Assembly: GCF_001028135.1 (NCBI RefSeq)
Contig: NZ_LDNM01000005.1
Span: forward strand, 1 to 64,000
Direction of reading: 5' to 3'
DNA: 64,000 nt
Source: Xenorhabdus griffiniae
Lineage (GTDB): Bacteria > Pseudomonadota > Gammaproteobacteria > Enterobacterales > Enterobacteriaceae
In this document: positions 49,655-59,900 of the stretch, piece after piece
Layout of the letters: every line of letters starts with the position of its first letter
How positions within the stretch are numbered: the first letter of the stretch is position 1
The notes under the pieces: model-generated
What the model was told of the DNA's origin: nothing
Database searches by the model: none
What the model saw: only the letters and a program-made list of their open reading frames with translations
Translations under genes and position numbers: made by a program

Positions 49655-52600
49655 ATGGCTGACTCATTAGGTTTTCGATTGTCGCTGGACAGCAAAGAGT
49701 TTGAGATAAAGATCGATAATGCGGGTCGTTTACTCAATCGTCTCTCCAATCAAGGTACAAAAGCCAGTACGGGTGTTAAGCGTTTAGAGGGCGGGTTTAG
49801 AGGTTTTGGTCGCACGTTGTCAGATACGATTACTACAATCGGTATGGCATCTTTTGCAATTGGAACACTAAAGACTGCCTTTTTTGATTGGCAAAAAACC
49901 ATTCTTGATAGCGCAGGAAAATTAGAACGCCTGCAAGTCATGTTACAAGGCTTGGCGACATCTTCGGATAAAGCAGCCGAGTCAATGCGAGACTTCCAAT
50001 ACATTATTTCATCGGCAAAACAAGCTCCTTTTTCTATTGATGCTATTTCAGATAGCTTCGTTAAATTAAAATCATCAGGAATAGATCCAACCAAAGGTTC
50101 TATGCAAGCTCTGGTTGACGCAACTGCTCGATTTGGTGGTGATAGTGAGCTTTTGAAACGGGCTACAATTGCAATCCAACAAATGTCTGGTAAAGGCGTT
50201 GTCTCGATGGAAGAACTTCGTCAACAACTTGGTGAAGCAATCCCTACCGCGATGCAATCAATGGCATTAGGTATGAACGTGTCAATGGCTGAATTGGTTA
50301 AAGCAGTTTCTAGCGGCTCTGTTCGTTCAAAAGATGCTATTGAATCAATGATGAACATTTTGGAAGCCTCATACGGCGGCTCTGCCAAGCGAATGATGAA
50401 CACCTATGTTGGTTTGTTATCACAAATGCAAACTAACGCCGCCCTTTTAGCCAAATCCATTGGTGACTCTGGTTATATGGATGCCGTTAAAGATGCAATT
50501 CGAGATATAAACAGCTTATTGGGTAGTAACGCGGCTGTTTACTATGGAGAGCAATTTGGCAAGATGGTTAAGGAAATTATTGACGCCTCTAAAGAAATGC
50601 TTGTTTGGATATTTAATAACAAAGAAATGCTACTGTCTTTAGGCTCAGCATTAATGCATATCGCTGGCGGTGTACTTGTTCTGTCCTTTTTTAAGTCAAT
50701 AACTGGTGCGTTAACAGGTTTTAACAGAATGATCGCAACGACTGTGACAAGTTCTGGCGGTCTAGCAAGACAAATGGTTTTAATCTCTCAACGTGCTTCT
50801 GGCATGGGGCAAAATCTTAACCTTGGAACAATTGCCATTGGAAGAATGAAACATGCTTGGCGTGGTTTAGACGCTGCTATGAAAGCCAATGCGATTATCT
50901 TTGCGGTTACTACGATTATCGAGGTTCTTGCTTTACTTGCATGGTGGTATGACAAAGTAAATGAAAGAGCCAAAAACGCGATGGAGACGGCTAAAAATAC
51001 GCCTGAATTGGTGACTGATGAACAAATGGAGGACTTAAAAAAAGCAAAGGAGAACCAATTAAAAGAATTAGAGGAAATTGAAAGAAAAATAAAATATCAG
51101 CAAGAGCTTATGCAACCTGCTTTAGAATATAAAAAGAGTGGTAAATCTCCCAACGAAGAAGCGTTGAATCAAGCTTTGGAAGTAGAAAAAGCCTTATTAA
51201 AGGAAAAAGAAAAAATTGCTGGAAAATTACAAAAATTACAAGATGCTTTAACTAATACCGAAATCGCTAAAGCTAAAATTGCGTATGAAAGAAAACTATC
51301 CCAACTTGAGAATAGTATTGAAAGAGAAGATGGGGTCAGAAAATCAGAGTTAAGATCCAAACTTGAGGCTCTTAATGCTGAAATGGTAGCGAAACTCAAC
51401 GCGGTAAAAAATGATACTGCGTTGCAACTTTCTATCCGGAAGGAATACGGTGAGAAAATGGGGGTTTTGTACAATGAGGAATTAGAACGTGGTAAAGAAA
51501 GTATTACCAAACAGGCAGATTTAACTCGAACTGAAATTAATCGCGTAATGAAAGAGTTAACTAAAGTTCGGACTCGGGCTGGAAATAATACAACTGATAT
51601 TCAGAAACAGCAGATTACTCAACTTGAAAACCAGCTATTATCCGCCACTAACTCTCTAAATAATTATGAAAAAATGTATCAAACCACCCTTGAACGTATA
51701 ACCAATTCTGCAAAGATGTTTATGGGGTCGATGATAGGTATTAATGGTGAGGCTATAGATGCTACATCCGATGCCCTCGGTGATAAATTAAAAACTATAG
51801 AGGATTCGAGCCGTAGAAATTCCGCATCAGCACGTTTAGGTAATGGTGAGAAAATAAAGACAATCGATGGTAGAACCGCCACCTCACAACAAGAATTGCA
51901 GACTCATTACAATATAGTGGATGCGCTTAAAGAAGAAAAAATTAACGTTGATAATCTTGAAGTTGCCTATAAAAATTTAAGTAAAAGTCATAAAGCAAGT
52001 ATAGATGCAGCAATGGCAAACGCACGTATGGCGGGTAATGCTGCGAATGAAAAGAAGGATAACTCCAAAGCTGAAAAAGCTAAACGTGAAGCTGAACGTA
52101 TGGCTGAGGCACATCGTAAGATCTTGAGCGATGCTGATGCTATGTCGGCAAAGATCGGTTTTGGGAGCCAAGAGGTTGTTAAATATAATCAATCATTAGA
52201 TGAATTGAGAAAAAGCCTTGAAAAACTCTCCAAGGCCTCTCCACAAGAAGGAATTTTGTCTCAAGAGCAGATAGATGATGCCACAGCGTGGTTGGCGGAA
52301 ATCAAAGCTGAAATAGAAAACGATGATTATCTAAATGCTTTGGCAAAAAACTCTGCTGATCAACTTATTTCAAAATGGGCGGGGTTTGCGAATACAGTTA
52401 AAGGTAATATGACACAATCCATTGCAGAAATGCGTAGCGAGTTTGAAAAGAATTACCAAGCAGCCGATAATTATTTTGCCAAGATTATCAAGGCAAATGA
52501 AAAAAATACCGAAGTTTATGAATATCTAGAAGCAGAGCAAGCAAAATTCCACGCTGGCAAAGAAGAAGCAATGGTGCGTATGACTGAAACCGCTACGGCG

Positions 52601-53695
52601 AAAATGGCATATGATTACCAGAATCTGGGTAAGTTAATTGACGATAATTTCAAGAATATTTTCGATAACCTCGAAGATAAGCTTATGGAATTTCTTGATA
52701 CCGGTAAATTTAATATTGCTGATTTCGGTAATTTTATTTTTAAAGAGCTTCAACGTAGTTTTATCCGTAGCATGGTTATTTCACCGATGATTAACGGGCT
52801 AGGCTTAGGTGCTGGCGGAGAGACTGGCGAGAGCTTCATCTCAAAAATCGGTGGCGCGATGGGGGGCATGTTCGGTGGTTCTAGTGCTAATGAAGGTGAC
52901 GATGGCATTGCCAAATCTACTCAAGCTCTCGGTAAGGCGGCTACTGAAACAACTGGTGCACTGGAGACAATGCAATCAGAAGGTATCTTCTCTACTATTG
53001 CCGGTTATGCGCAACAATTATGGGCAATGATCGCTGGTACAACCGCAACCCAAACAAAATCAGCCGCTGATGTTTCAGCTACCACAACAGTTACTTCATT
53101 TGCAATTGCATTAGGTTTGGCAAGAAGTGCCGTTATAAGTTTCATGGCATCCCTGATGACAAGTAGTTCAGCAAGTAGTGCTAGTTCTATTGTATCAATG
53201 GTAGGAACAATCGGGTCAGCAGCAGCTTCTGCATATGGCGGAGGAGCAGGGGCGGCTGGTGCAGCAGGATCTGCGGCTAATACGGGGGCAATGGGAATGT
53301 CAACCAATTGGCAAGCCTATACATCCTCTTTTGCAAAAGGCGGCATAATGGGGTCGTTGGGGGAAGTTCCGCTAAAAACCTATTCCAAAGGTGGCATTGC
53401 CACTTCACCTCAGTTAGCCCTCTTTGGTGAGGGGGCGCACAATGAAGCTTATGTACCTTTACCTGATGGCCGCCGTATTCCTGTGAATATGAACATTGCT
53501 GGTGACGACATCGGAGCTGGTTCAGATAAAAATGTAATCATTTCTATCTCTGTAGTAAATCAGGGAGGGGATAGCAATGAGGAAAGTAATTCCAGTAATG
53601 AATCGGCATGGAACGAGACGGCTCAAAAAATTAAATCCATTGTTATTGAAACAATGACTGAAGAAAAACGCCCAGGTGGTATGTTAACGGAGTAA
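49655..53695 (+). CDS. Tape measure protein
   Basis: A 1346-residue protein that sets tail length; at about 0.15 nm per residue it predicts a tail of roughly 200 nm. The N-terminal 250 residues hold the tape-measure domain (SNQGTKASTGVKRLEGGFRGFGRTLSDTITTIG, KQMSGKGVVSMEELRQQLGEAIPTAMQSMALGM). Hydrophobic helices lie at about 325-345 and 410-430 (ANAIIFAVTTIIEVLALLAWWY). A long coiled coil is at about 455-620. The C-terminal 250 residues are Gly/Ala/Ser-rich (SAAASAYGGGAGAAGAAG). A stretch around residue 1220 (FAKGGIMGSLGEV) is a common motif in these proteins. Confidence 0.95.
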   Translation: MADSLGFRLSLDSKEFEIKIDNAGRLLNRLSNQGTKASTGVKRLEGGFRGFGRTLSDTITTIGMASFAIGTLKTAFFDWQKTILDSAGKLERLQVMLQGLATSSDKAAESMRDFQYIISSAKQAPFSIDAISDSFVKLKSSGIDPTKGSMQALVDATARFGGDSELLKRATIAIQQMSGKGVVSMEELRQQLGEAIPTAMQSMALGMNVSMAELVKAVSSGSVRSKDAIESMMNILEASYGGSAKRMMNTYVGLLSQMQTNAALLAKSIGDSGYMDAVKDAIRDINSLLGSNAAVYYGEQFGKMVKEIIDASKEMLVWIFNNKEMLLSLGSALMHIAGGVLVLSFFKSITGALTGFNRMIATTVTSSGGLARQMVLISQRASGMGQNLNLGTIAIGRMKHAWRGLDAAMKANAIIFAVTTIIEVLALLAWWYDKVNERAKNAMETAKNTPELVTDEQMEDLKKAKENQLKELEEIERKIKYQQELMQPALEYKKSGKSPNEEALNQALEVEKALLKEKEKIAGKLQKLQDALTNTEIAKAKIAYERKLSQLENSIEREDGVRKSELRSKLEALNAEMVAKLNAVKNDTALQLSIRKEYGEKMGVLYNEELERGKESITKQADLTRTEINRVMKELTKVRTRAGNNTTDIQKQQITQLENQLLSATNSLNNYEKMYQTTLERITNSAKMFMGSMIGINGEAIDATSDALGDKLKTIEDSSRRNSASARLGNGEKIKTIDGRTATSQQELQTHYNIVDALKEEKINVDNLEVAYKNLSKSHKASIDAAMANARMAGNAANEKKDNSKAEKAKREAERMAEAHRKILSDADAMSAKIGFGSQEVVKYNQSLDELRKSLEKLSKASPQEGILSQEQIDDATAWLAEIKAEIENDDYLNALAKNSADQLISKWAGFANTVKGNMTQSIAEMRSEFEKNYQAADNYFAKIIKANEKNTEVYEYLEAEQAKFHAGKEEAMVRMTETATAKMAYDYQNLGKLIDDNFKNIFDNLEDKLMEFLDTGKFNIADFGNFIFKELQRSFIRSMVISPMINGLGLGAGGETGESFISKIGGAMGGMFGGSSANEGDDGIAKSTQALGKAATETTGALETMQSEGIFSTIAGYAQQLWAMIAGTTATQTKSAADVSATTTVTSFAIALGLARSAVISFMASLMTSSSASSASSIVSMVGTIGSAAASAYGGGAGAAGAAGSAANTGAMGMSTNWQAYTSSFAKGGIMGSLGEVPLKTYSKGGIATSPQLALFGEGAHNEAYVPLPDGRRIPVNMNIAGDDIGAGSDKNVIISISVVNQGGDSNEESNSSNESAWNETAQKIKSIVIETMTEEKRPGGMLTE

Positions 53696-53698
53696 CTC

Positions 53699-54031
53699 AT
53701 GGAACGGAAAACCTTTAAGTGGCATCCAAAATTTGAATCGCGTAAAAACTTCAAACCGACAATAAGCAAGCAGACGTTTGATGATGGTTATGAGCAACGA
53801 TTAACGTCAGGGTTCAATTGGCGAAAATACGAATGGAATTTGGTATTTGAGGGGGCGTATCCCCTCATTCAAGAAATAGAGGATTTTCTTTACGAACATG
53901 GCGGAAAAGATTTATTTAATTGGGTATCCCCAGATAAAAAACCTTATTTGATTGTATGTGAAGATTTTAATGTTACAAGAAATACAGGGAGTGCAACCTT
54001 AACAGCGACATTCAGACAAGTGTTTGAGTAA
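53699..54031 (+). CDS. Minor tail protein M-like
   Basis: A 110-residue protein: FKWHPKFESRKNFKPTISKQTFDDGYEQRLTSGFNWRKYEWNLVFEG matches lambda gpM-type minor tail proteins, followed in the usual order by L, K, I and J. It starts four bases after the tape measure stop. Confidence 0.85.
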   Translation: MERKTFKWHPKFESRKNFKPTISKQTFDDGYEQRLTSGFNWRKYEWNLVFEGAYPLIQEIEDFLYEHGGKDLFNWVSPDKKPYLIVCEDFNVTRNTGSATLTATFRQVFE

Positions 54032-54083
54032 AACTGTGCTTATCCCAATACGGGAATAGTATGATTTCAAGGAGAGAAACGTA

Positions 54084-54791
54084 ATGACAGGAAAGTCAAT
54101 CAGACAGCACATTCAACTATTATCACCTGAATCTATCTTTGAGTTTTTTATTATCGATCTGCCTAAGAATACGGGCGGAGGTAGATTTTATTTTCACGCT
54201 GGTACAAATGATCTGAACCAACCTGTTGTATGGCAGGGAAAGATCTATCAACCTATGCCGATAAAGGCAACAGGCTTTGATATTAGCGGAGAAGGTAAAC
54301 TTCCAAGACCTAAGTTAAAAGTTGTTAATCTGCATGGATTGATTTCTGCTGAGCTGCAAACTAAAGACGACTTGTTAGGTTGTCAGGTGACACGCAAACG
54401 AACGATGCAATGTTTTCTTGATGCAGAGAATTTTCCTGATGGTGTCAATCCTGATGCAAATCCCGAACAGCATTTTCCTGATGATGTGTGGTTTATCGAT
54501 CAGAAAACTATTGAAACCTGCGAAATAGTGGAGTTTGAACTGGCGTCAGTTTATGACCTGATGGGAGTACAGCTTCCTAACCGACAAGTGATCCGTAATT
54601 CCTGTCAGTGGGATTATCGTGGGGCGGAGTGTGGATATACTGGCCCCGCTTTTGATAAAGATGACAAACCAACTTCCATCGCTGGAGCAGATTTTTGTCC
54701 TAAGCGATTATCTAGTTGCCGAGCGCGGAAGAATTACTTTGCTGATGGCATCATTATGTTTGGCGGTTTTCCGGGAGCGACACGAGCATGA
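54084..54791 (+). CDS. Minor tail protein L-like
   Basis: A 235-residue tail-tip protein. Its last third carries the cysteines NSCQWDYRGAECGYTG and DFCPKRLSSC, the four-Cys set that in lambda gpL binds a [4Fe-4S] cluster. It is probably part of the distal ring at the tail tip. AAGGAGAG precedes the ATG; the stop overlaps the next start. Confidence 0.9.
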   Translation: MTGKSIRQHIQLLSPESIFEFFIIDLPKNTGGGRFYFHAGTNDLNQPVVWQGKIYQPMPIKATGFDISGEGKLPRPKLKVVNLHGLISAELQTKDDLLGCQVTRKRTMQCFLDAENFPDGVNPDANPEQHFPDDVWFIDQKTIETCEIVEFELASVYDLMGVQLPNRQVIRNSCQWDYRGAECGYTGPAFDKDDKPTSIAGADFCPKRLSSCRARKNYFADGIIMFGGFPGATRA

Positions 54792-55561
54792 TCCAAGAAA
54801 TGATGAGTACATCTCTGTACTTGGAAATGCAACAGGCCGCCGTCACAGCTTATCCAAACGAAGCCTGTGGGTTGTTGGTCAACACTAAAGGAACTAAGTA
54901 TGAGCTTGTGTTGTGTAAAAACGTTGCGGAAGACCCCGTTAATTTTTTTGTGATGAATGCAGAAGATCAAATAGCAGCAGAAAAAAGGGGGGAAGTCGTA
55001 GGGGTGTGGCATAGCCATACGGATGGAACTAATAAAGCCAGTGAAGCAGATATGGCAGGTTGTGAAGCCTCAGAACTTCCTTGGCTTATCATCAATGTGA
55101 CAAAAAATTATAACCCTGAAATTGACAGTGAATTCATCATCAGTGATGTGAATGTCATTTCTCCGAATGGCTTTGAAATGCCTTATGAGGGAAGACCTTA
55201 CGCTTTTGGAGTATTTGATTGTTGGATGTTATGTCGCGATTACCTCAAGCGAGAATTTAATATTCAGGTGGGAGCATGTTCGCATCTGCATATCCCTAAT
55301 TGGTGGGATGGCGATAAAGATATTCTCAGTGACAACATCACTGAACAGGGATTTATTAAGCTGCCTTACGGAACACAGCCAAAACGTGGTGATCTATTTC
55401 TTATGAAAATAGGAGCTAAGATGCCGGATCATTGTGCAGTTTATATCGGTGATAACCTGATTTTGCATCATCAATCTAACCGGCTAAGTTGTAAGGCAAT
55501 TTACGGTGGTATGTATCAGAAAACAACGATCCATCATTTACGGCATAAGGAATTGCTATGA
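54788..55561 (+). CDS. Tail tip assembly protein K-like (JAMM plus NlpC/P60 peptidase)
   Basis: A 257-residue two-domain protein. The N-terminal JAB/MPN domain carries GVWHSHTDGTNKASEADMAGCE, the zinc-binding HxH...S...D set near residues 75-90. The C-terminal NlpC/P60 domain has the nucleophile in FGVFDCWMLCRDY (about 143) and the catalytic His in PDHCAVYIGDNLILHH. In lambda, gpK is thought to trim the tail tip and peptidoglycan. Overlaps with L and I suggest translational coupling. Confidence 0.92.
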   Translation: MIQEMMSTSLYLEMQQAAVTAYPNEACGLLVNTKGTKYELVLCKNVAEDPVNFFVMNAEDQIAAEKRGEVVGVWHSHTDGTNKASEADMAGCEASELPWLIINVTKNYNPEIDSEFIISDVNVISPNGFEMPYEGRPYAFGVFDCWMLCRDYLKREFNIQVGACSHLHIPNWWDGDKDILSDNITEQGFIKLPYGTQPKRGDLFLMKIGAKMPDHCAVYIGDNLILHHQSNRLSCKAIYGGMYQKTTIHHLRHKELL

Positions 55562-56208
55562 GTGAAAAGATAAAAGAACCTAATCTCGTTACATTTGAAT
55601 TTGGCGGCGTGTTGGGCAAGAAATTTGGCAAAGAGCACAAGGTAAAATGCACGACGGTACGACAAGGAGTCAGCATTATTAACTGCAACAGACAAGGGTT
55701 GCTCGCTTGGATGAAACAGAATGCCCGAAAGTACCAGAAATACCATATCCGTGTGACGAGAGCCAATGGCGCAACACGCGAAATGAGCGAAACCGAATAC
55801 CAGATGGAAAATAACGGGGACATGGTTCATGTTTGTATTACACCTATTTATCGTGGTGCTGGCGCTAAGGCTATGAGTATTGTTCAGGTCGTTGTTGGTG
55901 TAGCGTTAATGATAGCTTCAATTTGGCTCGGTCCAGCAGCTTTTATGGCTGGTCTTTCCATGTTGGCAAGTGGTGTAGTCGGTCTTTTGTCAAAACAACC
56001 GAAGCCAAACACGGGAGGGGCGGATAACCGCAAAAACTCAACTTATTTTGACGGTCCTGAAAATACGGTGGAACAAGGGGCACCCGTGCCTCTTATTTAC
56101 GGCGAAGAAATCCTTGTTGGCTCTCAGTTAATCAGCCTTAAACTGTCCGTAGAACAGCTAGTACCTGATCCGCCAGAACCCAAGAAGATTAAAGCTTTAG
56201 TGGCTTAA
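55558..56208 (+). CDS. Tail assembly protein I-like
   Basis: A 216-residue protein. TFEFGGVLGKKFGKEHKVKCTTVRQGVSIINCNRQGLLAWM is the usual gpI ubiquitin-like start. Hydrophobic Gly/Ala-rich segments follow (SIVQVVVGVALMIASIWLGPAAFMAGLSMLASGVVGLL), then the end GAPVPLIYGEEILVGSQLIS. It acts in tail-tip assembly together with K and J. The normal next gene, J, is displaced by about 700 bases by an inserted toxin-antitoxin pair. Confidence 0.9.
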   Translation: MSEKIKEPNLVTFEFGGVLGKKFGKEHKVKCTTVRQGVSIINCNRQGLLAWMKQNARKYQKYHIRVTRANGATREMSETEYQMENNGDMVHVCITPIYRGAGAKAMSIVQVVVGVALMIASIWLGPAAFMAGLSMLASGVVGLLSKQPKPNTGGADNRKNSTYFDGPENTVEQGAPVPLIYGEEILVGSQLISLKLSVEQLVPDPPEPKKIKALVA

Positions 56209-56225
56209 AAACCAAAAGAGGCTAA

Positions 56226-56525
56226 TTAAAGCCTCTTTTTCACAATTTCATACACTTCATTCCGATTACGTTTTCCAATTGTTACAACGATAATAATTAG
56301 TTTTTTGTCTACGACTTCATAAACCAGTCTGTAACCAGATGCCTTGGACTTAATCTTGTAACAGTTTGGCATACCGCTTAGTTTCGCTGATGGAATATAT
56401 GGATTAATTGTTAAGGCTTTTAATTTTTTGGCGAATTGTTGTTGAATGTTCGAGCGAAGTTTTTTCCACTCTTTTACCGCATCTTCTCTAAACTTTATTT
56501 TGTATGTCCTATCCTTGTTGCTCAT
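56226..56525 (-). CDS. RelE-family toxin inserted in the tail operon
   Basis: A 99-residue protein: KIKFREDAVKEWKKLRSNIQQQFAKKLKALTINPYIPSAKLSGMPNCYKIKSKASGYRLVYEV, IVVTIGKRNRNEVYEIVKKRL. It is strongly similar to the toxin at 21346 and close to E. coli RelE-type ribosome-dependent nucleases. It is read against the direction of the tail genes, so it carries its own promoter. The ATG overlaps the antitoxin stop. Confidence 0.92.
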   Translation of the reverse strand: MSNKDRTYKIKFREDAVKEWKKLRSNIQQQFAKKLKALTINPYIPSAKLSGMPNCYKIKSKASGYRLVYEVVDKKLIIIVVTIGKRNRNEVYEIVKKRL

Positions 56526-56773
56526 AGATATTCATCCAAATCAATATCTACAAGATCCTGATTCTTACGCGCCTCTACAATTTGAATTAATTCCTTATCT
56601 TCCAGTTGATCTAATAAGCTTTCGTAAATATCAGCCGGAACACAATAGAATGCAGGCTTGTTGCGATTTAAGATAGCAACAGGATAACCTTCACCTGAAC
56701 TAACAGTAGCCATTGGATTTTTTTTTAACTCACTAACGCTCGCTGTCACATTACTTAGGATAACTTGAGGCAT
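56522..56773 (-). CDS. RelB/Phd-YefM-like antitoxin inserted in the tail operon
   Basis: An 83-residue protein: VTASVSELKKNPMATVSSGEGYPVAILNRNKPAFYCVPADIYESLLDQLEDKELIQIVEARKNQ. It matches the antitoxin at 21105 in the core (VAILNRNxPAFYCVPxxxY). The upstream operator repeats at 56787-56839 suit its autoregulation. Confidence 0.92.
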   Translation of the reverse strand: MPQVILSNVTASVSELKKNPMATVSSGEGYPVAILNRNKPAFYCVPADIYESLLDQLEDKELIQIVEARKNQDLVDIDLDEYL

Positions 56774-56786
56774 ATTTCAACTCCTT

Positions 56787-56839
56787 AAAAGACCAGTTAA
56801 TAAGTCATATTATAGTTATAAAAGACTGAATAACAAGTC
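56787..56839 (-). promoter_or_regulatory. Direct repeats upstream of the tail-operon RelBE pair
   Basis: AAAAGACCAGTTAATAAGTC (56787) and AAAAGACTGAATAACAAGTC (56820) are 20-bp direct repeats 33 bases apart, likely operator sites of the antitoxin. Confidence 0.6.
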
Positions 56840-56878
56840 TCTTTAAATTGTATTAGCATATTGCATTGTCTATTATAA

Positions 56879-56896
56879 TATGTATTTGGATACCTA
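56879..56896 (+). promoter_or_regulatory. Phage-wide dyad site (TATGTA-N6-TACCTA) before the J-like gene
   Basis: Exact dyad 22 bases before the GTG start of J. With the toxin-antitoxin insert lying upstream, this site may provide the promoter that J needs. Confidence 0.6.
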
Positions 56897-56918
56897 TTTT
56901 TGTGATATGGAGGTTACA

Positions 56919-59900
56919 GTGAAAAAAGAAAAAATATTCATTGCGGGAGCTGGTGGTGGTGGTGGTGATCGCCCAAGACAGTCTATTGAAGCCCCTGATA
57001 ATGTTGAGTCCAAAACACTTGCTTCAATGCTAGATTTATTGGGAGAAGGTGTAATTGGTGGTTTGAAAAATGGCGGTCAGTCTATCTTTTTGGACGACGT
57101 GCCTTTGTTAAACCCTGACAGCTCGCCTAACTTCAATGGAGTGAAGTTTTGGGAAAGAAGAGGGGAACAAAACCAAGATCCAATGGATGGTTTTGACGAT
57201 ATTGAAACGCCTTATAATGTTGCAACACAGCTTAAGGCTACAACACCTAAGACATTGCAAGTGGATAATGATGATGCCGACCGAGTACGGATCATCATGG
57301 AATTCCCCCGTATGACTTCAACCGACAAAGAAAACGGAGACATAAATGGGACGGAGGTAAAATTTCAGTTTCAATTAGCCATAGGTGAAAATTCGTTTAA
57401 GCCAGTCATTCCGTTAGACCATAAAGATAGTACGATTAAGATTGCCAAGAAATCGAGCGGTAAATTTCAGCGGGAATATTTTATTGATTTACCTAAGCCC
57501 GGCAAAAATTACCGTATTAAGATTATTCGATTTACGCCTGATACTAATAGCGATTACCTGCACAACAAAACCGTAGTGGCATCCTACGGGGAAATCGTAT
57601 TTGCAAAAATGGCATATCCTAACAGTGCGATTGTTGGGATCACCATTGATTCACAGGAATTTGGTGGAAATATGCCTCGTCGTTCATACCTTGTTTCGGG
57701 TATGAAAATTCGAGTCCCTTCAAATTATCGTTCTTCCGACAACAGCTATCAGGGAGATTGGGACGGTGGCTTTGATATTCAGGTGTCATCTAACCCTGCA
57801 TGGATTCTTTATGACCTACTGACGAACAAACGATACGGTTTGGGTAATTTCGTCAACGAATATATGATAGATACCGGTCAGTTCTATCAGATAGGACGAT
57901 ATTGCGATCAAGAAGTCCCTAATGGCTTCGGTGGTATGGAGAAACGGTTCACTATTAATACAGTGATTGCTAGCCGTCAGGAGGCATATAAGGTCATTTC
58001 TGACATTGCTTCGGTTTTCCGAGGCATGGTGTTTTGGGCTGGTGGTATGATAAACCTCCGACAAGATAGCCCGGCTACACCAGTCATGCAGTTTTCAGCA
58101 TCAAATATCATCGATAAAGTCATCCGTAAGGGATCTTCACGAAAAGATCGCCCAACAGTTGCCGTTGTTACATACAACGATAAGGATGATCTTTACAAGC
58201 AAAATATTGAATACGTCGAGGATGAGGAGGCCAAGAAACGCTTTGGGATTCGTAAAACAGAGTCGCTAGCGTTTGGGTGTACCAGTCGGGGACAAGCGTA
58301 CAGAACTGGTTTGTGGCTGCTTTATACTTCGAAAATGGAGACAGATGTTGTTATCTTCAAGGCAGGGATCGATAGTTCGTTTCTGGTTCCCGGTGAATTG
58401 GTAAAACTGCAAGATAAATATCGTTCTGGTAAGCGTAATTCGGGGCGTATTAAGTCTTTTACCCAAAATAGCATAACACTGGACGCGCCAGTACGACTGG
58501 ATAAAGAGGGAGCATTTATCACGTTTCTAACAGTTGACAGCCGTATGATAGATCGCAACTTACTTGAATCGGCTGGCGAATACCAGACTGTAACGTTTAA
58601 AGAGCCTATTGATACGGGTGACGAGCCAATGGAAATGGGTATCTGGACGATCACTGAGCCTGATTTAGAACCCGTTTTGATTCGTGTATTAAGTGTCAGA
58701 GAAGGTGATGAAAAAGGTACATTCGAAATCACCGGTGTTGAGCATAACCCCTCTAAATTTGAAGCTATTGACCGTGGTGCAATCCTTATTCCACCTAAAA
58801 CAAGTGTCTTAGATCCGACTTTCAGTAAACCAGTTGGATTGGATGTGACAGAGGCAACGTACCTTTCGTCACCGGGTAATCTGTCGGTGAAGTTAATTGT
58901 ATCTTGGGAAGGACGATCCCCTAAATATGTTCTCCGCTATCGCCGTAGTGATGTGGTGGATAATTGGATTCGGATGGAACTCACCGACAATCAATGTGAA
59001 ATACTGAATGTTGTGGATAGCGCTCGATATGATATTGAAGTTTTTGCGATCTCAATTACAGGTAGAAAAACCGAGACATTAGCAGCGACTTATACCACTC
59101 TTGGCACTTTAATGCCTCCGGGAGCACCTAAAAATCTGGCAGCCGTTGGAGACTACCGACAAATTGTGCTGACTTGGGTAAATCCTGAGGCTATCGACCT
59201 TGAAACTATTTATGTTTATGGCTCCCGAAAAAATAATTTTGAGACGGCGAGTCTTTTGGCAAAAATACCGTCAACAACTTTTACGCACTCTGGTTTGGAC
59301 GATGATGTTACATGGTATTACTGGGTAAGGGCTGTCAACAAGCGGGGAATGTTAAGTCCAGTAAATACTAATTTAGGCACAAGCGCGACTACGAAAGATG
59401 TATTGTCTTTTTTGAGGAATAAAATCACTTCAAGCGAGCTTGGTAAAGAGTTACTCGAAGAGCTAGACTCCAAAGCTGTCAGCGAAGATCTTGAGGTAAT
59501 ACAAGATTTGGTTGATAAGTCGGAGAGAAAAATTGACTCTATACAAGATTTAGTTGATGTATCAGAGAAAAAAATTGAGGCAATACAAGATCTGTTCGAA
59601 GTATCAGATAAAAAGATTCATGAAATTGACAAAATAACCGGTGAAATTAAAGCATCACAAGAGATCCTAAACTCTTCCGTAGAAACAGTAAAAGAGAGTG
59701 CTAAAAAAGCTCTGCAAGACTCAGATAGCAACGCTTCTAAGATTGTCAAAATCAAAAGTACTGTCTATGAGCAAGATAAAAAGCTTGCTTCAACGTTAGA
59801 GGCCATTCAGACGGTAAAAGGCAATATAGAAGCCGTCTTGATTGAAGAGAAAAGATCTCGTATCGAAGGGGATAAAGCAACAACTGAAAAAGTTGAATTG

